Part shown: positions 1 to 5,315 of the stretch, in pieces
Numbering within the stretch: the stretch's first letter is position 1
How the letters are laid out: each line of letters opens with the position of its first letter
Assembly: GCA_007571225.1 (NCBI GenBank)
Contig: RKRU01000043.1
Location: forward strand, 1 to 9,471
Reading direction: 5' to 3'
Length of the DNA stretch: 9,471 nucleotides
Origin: Nitrosopumilaceae archaeon
GTDB taxonomy: Archaea > Thermoproteota > Nitrososphaeria > Nitrososphaerales > Nitrosopumilaceae
Made by a program: the position numbers and the translations under genes
Notes under the pieces: model-generated
The model's input: only the letters and a program-made list of their open reading frames with translations
Database searches by the model: none
What the model was told of the DNA's origin: nothing

Positions 1-1340
1 CATCACACACATCATTGAAATTTCCGCTAAAATCATACCTTCTCAAGGCACAAGAGCGCATGAAGGTGAGGGCGCAAGAACCACTCAAAGGGGTCAAGGG
101 ACTCATCAGCGAGGACAAGGTGGCCGAACCTCTTGAGAAGGGACTACTGCGCCAAAAGTTCGGCCTAACAGTCTTCAAGGACGGTACGGTGCGCTTTGAT
201 GCAACAAACTCCCCGCTGACCCACTTCAAGCCGTCGTGGATAAGAACATCAGTCGGGGGGCTGCGCAGACTAGGCTACACGCATGACGTAAATGGACATC
301 AGTTGGAGGATCCAGACCAGACAGTAGAGATGCGTATGCAGGACATAGTCATTCCATACGAGAGCGGCCGTTATCTACTCTCTGCCTCCAAATACATAGA
401 CATGCTCCTCTCCAAACTATATGGTGTCCCGCCCTTTTACGACCTTGGGAGCGTAGAGGATCTTGCAGGCCACCTAGTAATAGGACTTGCACCCCACACA
501 TCAGTAGGCATAGTGGGCAGGATCATAGGACTTGCAGACACGCAGGTCTGCTTTGCCACCCCGAACTGGCATTCTGCAAAACGCAGGGACGCCGACGGCG
601 ACGCCGACTCCATAATGCTGCTCCTAGACGGCCTGCTCAACTTTTCAAAAAAGTTCCTGTCTGACAGGATAGGTGGATTGATGGACGTTCCACTTCTAGT
701 CCAGCCCCTAGTATTGCCGCACGAGTCGCAGCCACAGGCGCACAACCTGGAGGTCACAAAGACATTCCCGCTGGAATTTTTTGAATCGACGATCCGCGAA
801 GAAAAGGCATCTGGCGTCTCGTCTGTTGAAATAATAAAGTCCAGACTGGAGACATCTAGGCAGTTCCATGACTACTTTTACACGCACAAGACCACCACCC
901 TTACTACGTCACGCTCGCGCAGCGCCTACTCTATACTTCCCTCCATGCTTGACAAGCTGGACATGCAGATCAGAAACGCCAACCTGATAAGAGCGGTGGA
1001 TACCGCCGAGACGGTTCTGAACGTGATGACCACACATTTGGTACCTGACATCATGGGGAACCTGAGGGCGTATACACAGCAGAGCTTCCGGTGCACCAAC
1101 TGCTCCCGTCAGTACAGGCGCGTGCCACTCTCCTTCAAATGTGCAGAGTGTGGTGCTAAACCCATTCCCAACATTACACGCTCTACTGTGGAAAAATACC
1201 TCCCGCTCACCAAGCGCTTGGCCAAACGGTACGACATTGGCAAGTACCATCGTGGAAGGATTGCGCTGTTAGCAGACGAGGCAGAACTGGTATTTGGCGA
1301 GAGCGACGGCGACCAGGCAACCTTGGGCGACTACACGTGA
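1..1340 (+). CDS. polC: DNA polymerase D (archaeal polymerase II) large subunit DP2, C-terminal part
   Basis: Catalytic subunit of the archaeal replicative D-family polymerase; it works with the small exonuclease subunit DP1. The frame is open to the left edge: the codons before base 15 read Ser-His-Thr-Ser, and the TTG at 15 is an internal leucine, so the 5' part is missing. Numbering from that leucine, residues 37-92 match the conserved DP2 core (AEPLEKGLLR, FKDGTVRFDAT, LGYTHD). Residues 185-198 hold the active-site motif NWHSAKRRDADGDAD, whose DGD aspartates bind catalytic metal in the double-psi beta-barrel. No intein interrupts this motif, although inteins occur there in some archaea. 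A zinc finger follows (C360, C363, C376, C379). The tail QATLGDYT (434-441) resembles a PCNA-binding PIP box. The stop TGA directly abuts the convergent glyA stop. The family assignment is secure. Confidence 0.96.
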   Translation, partial: SHTSLKFPLKSYLLKAQERMKVRAQEPLKGVKGLISEDKVAEPLEKGLLRQKFGLTVFKDGTVRFDATNSPLTHFKPSWIRTSVGGLRRLGYTHDVNGHQLEDPDQTVEMRMQDIVIPYESGRYLLSASKYIDMLLSKLYGVPPFYDLGSVEDLAGHLVIGLAPHTSVGIVGRIIGLADTQVCFATPNWHSAKRRDADGDADSIMLLLDGLLNFSKKFLSDRIGGLMDVPLLVQPLVLPHESQPQAHNLEVTKTFPLEFFESTIREEKASGVSSVEIIKSRLETSRQFHDYFYTHKTTTLTTSRSRSAYSILPSMLDKLDMQIRNANLIRAVDTAETVLNVMTTHLVPDIMGNLRAYTQQSFRCTNCSRQYRRVPLSFKCAECGAKPIPNITRSTVEKYLPLTKRLAKRYDIGKYHRGRIALLADEAELVFGESDGDQATLGDYT

Positions 1341-2675
1341 CTATCTGAGCTTTACATACTCGTAGGCGCCCAGCTGGGAGCCGCGAAAACAGAAGCGTAC
1401 CTTCTGATACTCCTTTCTAAGCTCCTTTACCTTGGAGCGTACACTGCCCGTGTCGCGCCCGTCGATGACCACCTGCCGTATGAGGGATGCGATCTCCTGC
1501 ATCTCGGACTTTTTCATACCTAGTCGCGTGATCTCCGAGACGCCCAGCCTGATCCCGCTCGGGTGGAAGTAGTTCCTTCCGGCCTTGATGTCTCCTGGTA
1601 TGAGCTGCCTGTTCACAATTATGTTGGCCTTTTCAAGTTCGGCCTCGGCCACACCGCCGTCCGAATACTGCAGGACATCTAGCGCAATCTGGTGCGACTC
1701 GGTAAATCCCCTAGACTCGCCTAGCACCTTGAATCCCTCGGAACTGAGGGACTCGCCTAGCACCTTTGCATTCTTTATCACCTGCGCGGCGTACTTTTTG
1801 CCAAACTCCAGCGCCTCTGCAAAGGCCACCGCCTTGCCTGCCATGTTGTTGATGTGGTGGCTGCTTGTCAGACCTGGAAAGACTGCCCTCTTTATCGACT
1901 CCTCGTGCGCTGCAGATCCTAAAATGAGGCCGCCCTGAGGCCCAAAGAGGGTCTTGTGGGTACTCATAGTCATGGTGTTGGCCCCTTCACGCAGCGGATC
2001 TTGGAACCTGCCGCCGGCAATTAGGCCTGCCACATGCGCGGCGTCATAGTTTATGTGCATGCCATATCCCTTTAGAAACTCGGCGAGCTCCCCTACGGGA
2101 TGTGGAAACAAGAAGAGCGAGCCGCCGAACATTGCAATCTTTGGGGTCTTGCCTGCCTCTGCCATCTTGGTTACGCGTTTTTTTGTCTCATCTACATCAA
2201 TAGTCATCTCCTGCGCGTTGAACGGGTAAAACATGATATCCAGCCCGTGTACGAATCCTGCAGTTCCCGCATGCTCCTTTTTGCCGTGTGATATATGTCC
2301 GCCTGCAGGTATAGAGGGGGCCAGCATTGTGTCCCCTGGATCCGAGAACGCCGAATATATGGCTAAATTTGCAACCACGCCGGATATGGGACGCACATCG
2401 GCAAACTCTGCGTCGTAGAGGCGCTTTGCCAGATTCATGCACTCTACTTCCACCTCGTCTATCTTGAGGCAGCCTGCGTATACCCGCTCTCCAGGCCAGC
2501 CCTCTGCATACCTGTTTCCAAAGTCTGTTGCCACCGCCTCGCGCACCGCCGGGCTCGGTATGTTCTCGCTTGCGATGAGCGGGATTGATTCACTGAACCA
2601 CTTGTGGTGTTCCTTTAGCTTTGAGAATATCTTGTTGTATGACTTTTTGTTCTCTGATGTTTTTTTGGCGGCCAA
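1341..2675 (-). CDS. glyA: Serine hydroxymethyltransferase
   Basis: PLP enzyme interconverting serine and glycine while charging a pterin cofactor with a one-carbon unit; cytosolic. I chose the TTG at 2673-2675 (444 aa). It gives an N-terminus of the expected length (residues 2-13 AAKKTSENKKSY), lies about 26 bases after a TATA box, and avoids running into the upstream gene. A longer reading to ATG at 2808-2810 would overlap that gene by 98 bases with an unfamily-like extension. Visible motifs are IPLIASEN (Ser36, Glu37), RYAEGWPGERVYAGC, the PLP-ring contacts in YDAAH (Asp211, His214), the Schiff-base lysine in STHKTLFGPQGG (Lys241) and the carboxylate-binding arginine in SGIRLG (Arg376). 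Length is normal for archaeal SHMT. All key residues are present. It converges on the polymerase gene with zero spacing. Confidence 0.95.
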   Translation of the reverse strand: MAAKKTSENKKSYNKIFSKLKEHHKWFSESIPLIASENIPSPAVREAVATDFGNRYAEGWPGERVYAGCLKIDEVEVECMNLAKRLYDAEFADVRPISGVVANLAIYSAFSDPGDTMLAPSIPAGGHISHGKKEHAGTAGFVHGLDIMFYPFNAQEMTIDVDETKKRVTKMAEAGKTPKIAMFGGSLFLFPHPVGELAEFLKGYGMHINYDAAHVAGLIAGGRFQDPLREGANTMTMSTHKTLFGPQGGLILGSAAHEESIKRAVFPGLTSSHHINNMAGKAVAFAEALEFGKKYAAQVIKNAKVLGESLSSEGFKVLGESRGFTESHQIALDVLQYSDGGVAEAELEKANIIVNRQLIPGDIKAGRNYFHPSGIRLGVSEITRLGMKKSEMQEIASLIRQVVIDGRDTGSVRSKVKELRKEYQKVRFCFRGSQLGAYEYVKLR

Positions 2676-2696
2676 TACGGATCGTGGGTGTGCGGC

Positions 2697-2707
2697 TAAT
2701 TTAAAAA
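2697..2707 (-). promoter_or_regulatory. TATA box of glyA, overlapping a T-tract after the surface-protein stop
   Basis: On the minus strand TTTTTAAATTA lies 5 bases after the surface-protein stop codon. Its centre is about 26 bases from the proposed glyA TTG start, the normal archaeal TATA-to-transcription-start distance, so the glyA mRNA would be leaderless. The first five T residues (2703-2707) could also help terminate the upstream transcript, since archaeal polymerase stops at T-runs. The overlap of the two roles is inferred. Confidence 0.6.
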
Positions 2708-2712
2708 CAGCG

Positions 2713-4161
2713 TCAGTTGACAGTGACCATAATCTTGGTTGTGGGCGCCAGCGCTGCAGGGGTCCTGATTGATTCCCACACAAATGCAGTAATGCTGTGG
2801 GCGCCAGCATTATCGGGTATCCATGATGTGCTTATGTTTAGGGACTGGCCTGCCGAGAGGGTGCCCGTAACCCACGACAGCGAGACGGTTATGCCGTCTG
2901 CGTCCTCCACTTGGACTAGATACGCAAACGACTGCGGCTTGGTCTGCTCGTTGGTCAGCATGGCTATTGCCTGCGACTGTTGGCCAGTCGTAAGGCCCCC
3001 GCCTAAGCCCCTCCCAAAGGCGTCTGCAATGCTAAAGTCAGAGACGGTTACCCTGCCAAGTGGGGGCAGCTCGGTACCGATCATCGACGTTGCCTTGATG
3101 TTGAGGTCGTCTGACGTACTGTATGGATTGGGCAGAGTGTTGTCCTCATACTCGGCCGTAATGGCATCGCCCTCCGTTACATACAGGCGGTGCCCCGACG
3201 ACTCGCTTGTATCTGTAAGGTATACGGTCCCCTCAAACACGCCTGCGGCTTCGCCAATCTCCGTTACCGTCAGGCTGATCCCGCCAGGATCAGAGTCTGA
3301 CCACACGTCAATATCAAAATTGTTGACCCCCCCGGGGTTCAGGTTCATGTCCCTGTCGACTACCCTTACAACTGCAGTATCGCCCGGCGAGTAGACAGAA
3401 TCCATCCACTCCACGGTTCCCATACCCCATACTATTGGTGCCGAGTTAACTATGGATAGATCCTCTGAGTAGTCAAACGAGACGGAGATGGCATCGTCGT
3501 TGCTTGCCGCAAGGTATCCGTTTGCGGGGCCGGCCCCGCCTGTCTCTCTCTGGGGGTTGTCATATCCCGCGGCGCCAAAACCGGTGCGGGTGTTTCCATC
3601 CGCGTTGTGATCAAACCCTATCAGGGTCACCTCGCCTATGAATATGCCCGTGTTGGGGCCGCTCTCTGTAAGCTTGTACGAGTCTAGTGTTCCCTCTCTT
3701 GTGGTGATTTTGACGCCGTCCCACTTTGTGGTGCCTATGGTGTCGACTGCCTTGGTATCAAAGTTGTGGTCTGGGGAGATTATTGTTATGTAGACTCTGT
3801 CAGTCCACGTGTAGACCTCTTGGTTTATCTGTACGCGGTTGTTGGAATCACGGGCGCCTTGGGCAGCAGCTGCTTGTATGATGGATTTATCGTGATGCGC
3901 CCCATACTTTTGCAGCCACTCTGAGTCGCCGTATACTGTGGGACCGGCACCGTACGGCGCCTCTGCGGTTACCGCCGGCGCCAAGACGACGGGTGCGCCG
4001 CCTGCCATGCCGACAAGAACAACCATGATTCCTGCAATTAGGAGTAGTGGGGGAAGAAGATGAAGAAGAAGGGAGGAGAATGCAGGCCGCACCGTACCGC
4101 ACACACTGCGTCTGTGACCGTTCTGCCCCCTAACGTTTATGGCAATACTATCGTCATACAT
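2713..4161 (-). CDS. Exported surface protein with two homologous beta-rich repeats and an Ig-like C-terminal domain
   Basis: Predicted 482-aa envelope protein. The N-terminus is basic (R11, R18-R19 region, R25) and is followed by a long hydrophobic stretch, about residues 30-62, that looks like a signal peptide or anchor. Repeat A spans about 113-240 and repeat B about 245-360. They share a pattern: YxxxDxVxIxIxxPDxNxD, then LTESGPNTGIFIGEV in A matching VTEIGEAAGVFEGTV in B, then an acidic Asp-rich strand. Residues about 367-482 form a further beta domain with SLSWVTGTLSAGQSLNIS and SWIPDNAGAHSITAFVW, a module I recognise from exported or S-layer-type proteins of marine Thaumarchaeota. Many Asp/Asn turns (for example DHNADGN, 184-190) suggest calcium binding; this is inference. 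There are no cysteines after residue 21. The start ATG has a good Shine-Dalgarno sequence. glyA follows 37 bases downstream but appears to have its own promoter. Function is unknown; an S-layer or adhesion role is plausible. Confidence 0.85.
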   Translation of the reverse strand: MYDDSIAINVRGQNGHRRSVCGTVRPAFSSLLLHLLPPLLLIAGIMVVLVGMAGGAPVVLAPAVTAEAPYGAGPTVYGDSEWLQKYGAHHDKSIIQAAAAQGARDSNNRVQINQEVYTWTDRVYITIISPDHNFDTKAVDTIGTTKWDGVKITTREGTLDSYKLTESGPNTGIFIGEVTLIGFDHNADGNTRTGFGAAGYDNPQRETGGAGPANGYLAASNDDAISVSFDYSEDLSIVNSAPIVWGMGTVEWMDSVYSPGDTAVVRVVDRDMNLNPGGVNNFDIDVWSDSDPGGISLTVTEIGEAAGVFEGTVYLTDTSESSGHRLYVTEGDAITAEYEDNTLPNPYSTSDDLNIKATSMIGTELPPLGRVTVSDFSIADAFGRGLGGGLTTGQQSQAIAMLTNEQTKPQSFAYLVQVEDADGITVSLSWVTGTLSAGQSLNISTSWIPDNAGAHSITAFVWESIRTPAALAPTTKIMVTVN

Positions 4162-4168
4162 ATCTATA

Positions 4169-4175
4169 CTCCTTT
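4169..4175 (-). promoter_or_regulatory. Ribosome binding site of the surface-protein gene
   Basis: Minus-strand AAAGGAG ends 7 bases before the ATG at 4159-4161. This is an ideal Shine-Dalgarno spacing and supports that start over internal methionines at residues 46 and 52. It implies a leadered transcript, unlike glyA, NDH-2 and the ACT-like gene in this window. Confidence 0.75.
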
Positions 4176-4227
4176 ACCCCTTACCAATAATGTTTCTAAT
4201 ATGGGATCACACCAGTAAATTTCTTTG

Positions 4228-4245
4228 GGACTGTTTCGGCAGTCT
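4228..4245. repeat. Stem-loop with a possible UUCG tetraloop
   Basis: GACTG (4229-4233) pairs with CAGTC (4240-4244), with flanking G-T pairs at 4228/4245 and 4234/4239. On the plus strand this leaves a TTCG loop, a known extra-stable RNA tetraloop, although it is closed here by a weak U-G pair. On the minus strand the same bases would sit in the leader of the surface-protein mRNA, about 70 bases before its start, if transcription begins far enough upstream. Confidence 0.4.
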
Positions 4246-4286
4246 GTACCGGGCCCGCCCCTGAATGTTTGCTGCACGGTTACATA

Positions 4287-4314
4287 TAGAATCTTTTCTA
4301 CAAATAAGATTTTA
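4287..4314. repeat. AT-rich inverted repeat
   Basis: TAGAATCTT (4287-4295) can pair with AAGATTTTA (4306-4314), giving nine pairs including one G-T around a ten-base loop. It could be an operator or an RNA hairpin in the surface-protein leader. It is not followed by a T-run typical of a terminator. No function is assigned. Confidence 0.4.
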
Positions 4315-4574
4315 CTAAGAGATCTGTACAATGCAGGCCCTGCAGCACCATGGTTTGTGTGGGTGAGTTCGTTTGTCAGACTGCGAGTAGGAGAAGAGCC
4401 GGCGCCACCCTTGCCGTCTTTGGCCAAAAACTGTAGTCAAAACACGTACTTTGTCATGACCAGTCCCAGTTACCGTTGGATCCTTCATATCTGATGTTTG
4501 ATTCGGGGCGTAAATCCTACAAACCACCCATGTTGAATCCAAAACGATACGTGAGGCGCGCAAGCAACCTCTTG

Positions 4575-4620
4575 CTGGCAGCTGAGAATTATATACATAA
4601 ATTCATACTATGCCTGCCAG
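4575..4620. repeat. Nested inverted repeats around a TATA-like block
   Basis: CTGGCAG (4575-4581) and CTGCCAG (4614-4620) are exact reverse complements. They flank an AT-rich core that itself has GAATT (4586-4590) and AATTC (4600-4604) around ATATACATA. The ten-mer ATATACATAA (4591-4600) recurs at 5275-5284 in the promoter region of the isomerase gene. This resembles a promoter with an operator. A minus-strand start from it would give a surface-protein leader of about 400 bases; a plus-strand start has no evident gene. Confidence 0.35.
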
Positions 4621-4679
4621 TGTAACCGTTTACGTCCCCCACGTCACCTGAATGACCGATTCTAGGCACAAATTTGATA

Positions 4680-4706
4680 AATTGTTTACACGGAACGTAA
4701 ACAGTT
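4680..4706. repeat. Hairpin-capable inverted repeat downstream of the coiled-coil gene
   Basis: The core is GTTTAC (4684-4689) and GTAAAC (4697-4702) around a seven-base loop. It extends to ten pairs with one G-T (4680-4689 with 4697-4706). It lies 20 bases past the stop of the minus-strand coiled-coil gene and just beyond a T6 run, so it could protect or terminate that transcript. A related GTTTAC occurs at 4628-4633. Confidence 0.4.
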
Positions 4707-4716
4707 GCCCTTTGTC

Positions 4717-4722
4717 AAAAAA
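4717..4722 (-). terminator. T6 tract after the coiled-coil gene
   Basis: The minus strand reads TTTTTT three bases after the TGA stop of the coiled-coil gene. Archaeal RNA polymerase terminates at such U-runs without needing a hairpin. A shorter T4 lies within the sequence just before it. The role is inferred from position and composition. Confidence 0.4.
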
Positions 4723-4725
4723 TTT

Positions 4726-5061
4726 TCAATTTTTTAAGAATGATTTCTTCTGCCCACCACTACGCTCAAGCTTCCCGTCCCTTACGGCAATGGATTTTTT
4801 GAGGCGCGAAATTCTGTTTTTGGCCGCCCGGATCTTCTTGTTCTTCTTTTCCACCAACGCGGCACTCATTTTCACCACCCTTCCTGCTCTTTCCACTATC
4901 CTTATCGACTTGTCCACCAACTCGTTCATCTCGTCAAACTGTTTGTCCTTTTTGGCAACTATCTCTTCGTACGCTTCAATAGTCTTGTACCCTGCGACAA
5001 CTAGTTCAATCAGTTCCTCCCTACTCAGTCCATCTAGTGCGACACGTTGTACTTCACTCAT
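4726..5061 (-). CDS. Small basic coiled-coil protein of unknown function
   Basis: Predicted 111-aa soluble protein that I do not recognise. Residues 11-95 are almost entirely helix-favouring with heptad-like spacing of Leu, Ile and Val (LSREELIELVVAGY, EIVAKKDKQFDEMNELVDKS, RISRLKKSI), so a coiled coil is likely. The first half is acidic to neutral, and residues 72-106 are rich in Lys and Arg (EKKNKKIRAAKNRISRLKK), which could contact nucleic acid or phospholipid. There is no signal peptide, membrane span or cysteine. The start ATG at 5059-5061 lacks a close Shine-Dalgarno; a weak TATA-like TTAATTTAG lies about 40 bases upstream. The opposite strand also has a long frame (4652-5065), but its serine/leucine-rich product looks like a shadow of the coiled coil. 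Expression is plausible, function unknown. Confidence 0.65.
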   Translation of the reverse strand: MSEVQRVALDGLSREELIELVVAGYKTIEAYEEIVAKKDKQFDEMNELVDKSIRIVERAGRVVKMSAALVEKKNKKIRAAKNRISRLKKSIAVRDGKLERSGGQKKSFLKN

Positions 5062-5094
5062 GTAGTTACGTATCCGAATGACCTTAAGAATGTA

Positions 5095-5110
5095 GAACTA
5101 AATTAAGTTC
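5095..5110 (-). promoter_or_regulatory. Possible promoter/operator of the coiled-coil gene
   Basis: GAACT and AGTTC form a five-pair dyad around AAATTA. On the minus strand the centre reads TTAATTTAG, a weak TATA box that would start transcription about 15 bases before the ATG at 5061. A palindrome TTAGCTAA (5117-5124) and a T8 run (5125-5132) lie just upstream. A regulator site is possible but unproven. Confidence 0.3.
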
Positions 5111-5274
5111 AACATTTTAGCTAATTTTTTTTATGCACAAGCATCAAATTTTCTGGAGGCGCGCGATTTGTACGGTATGCAATCTAGGTACGGCCCTGTG
5201 AATCACACGGATTCGCCACACCGCCCAATCAGGCCCTGCCAGTACGGCCGCATTCGTTTTTGAAAAAACAGCCA

Positions 5275-5300
5275 ATATACATAATGTCTATGCATATAAT
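5275..5300 (+). promoter_or_regulatory. Two overlapping TATA-like elements ahead of the isomerase gene
   Basis: ATATACATAA (5275-5284) would place the transcription start near 5305, and CATATAAT (5293-5300) near 5323. The first choice allows the ATG at 5316 with a leader of about 10 bases. The second would begin the mRNA after that ATG, just ahead of the AAGGAGG at 5327-5333, and force a downstream start. The palindrome TATGCATA (5289-5296) overlaps the second element. Confidence 0.5.
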
Positions 5301-5315
5301 TCCCGGCAGCTGACT

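Larger units (their letters stand above)
4162..4725. other. 564-base intergenic region with several dyad symmetries, no convincing gene
   Basis: This is the largest non-coding stretch here and lies upstream of the surface-protein gene. The open frames inside it, up to 89 codons on either strand, overlap one another, lack Shine-Dalgarno signals and have no recognisable domain, so I do not call them. I searched by eye for tRNA T-arms, C/D boxes and SRP or RNase P signatures and found none. It does hold stem-loop-capable repeats (4228-4245, 4287-4314, 4332-4344, 4575-4620, 4680-4706) and a TATA-like block near 4588-4603. It may be a long regulated leader, a small-RNA locus or degraded sequence; the sequence alone does not decide. 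Confidence 0.5.

Noticed and set aside
15..17. TTG at 15 as the start of the polymerase large subunit
   Set aside because: The frame is open to the left edge with sensible codons, and the family is far longer than 441 residues; the gene is simply cut.
2676..2810. 45-codon N-terminal extension of glyA to ATG 2810
   Set aside because: It overlaps the surface-protein coding end by 98 bases, is unlike SHMT N-termini, and would bury the TATA box in coding sequence.
2717..3394. 225-codon plus-strand frame antisense to the surface protein
   Set aside because: It is a shadow of a Gly/Asp/Thr-rich coding sequence; no signal or domain supports it.
4495..4540. GATTCGGGGCG-like segment as a tRNA T-arm
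   Set aside because: No T-stem complementarity, anticodon arm or acceptor stem could be formed on either strand.
4164..4563. Open frames of 82-89 codons on both strands in the intergenic gap
   Set aside because: They overlap mutually, lack ribosome sites and recognisable domains, and their residue make-up looks random.
4652..5065. 137-codon plus-strand frame over the coiled-coil gene
   Set aside because: Its Ser/Leu/Phe-rich product is typical of the complement of a Lys/Glu-rich coiled-coil gene, and it has no ribosome site.
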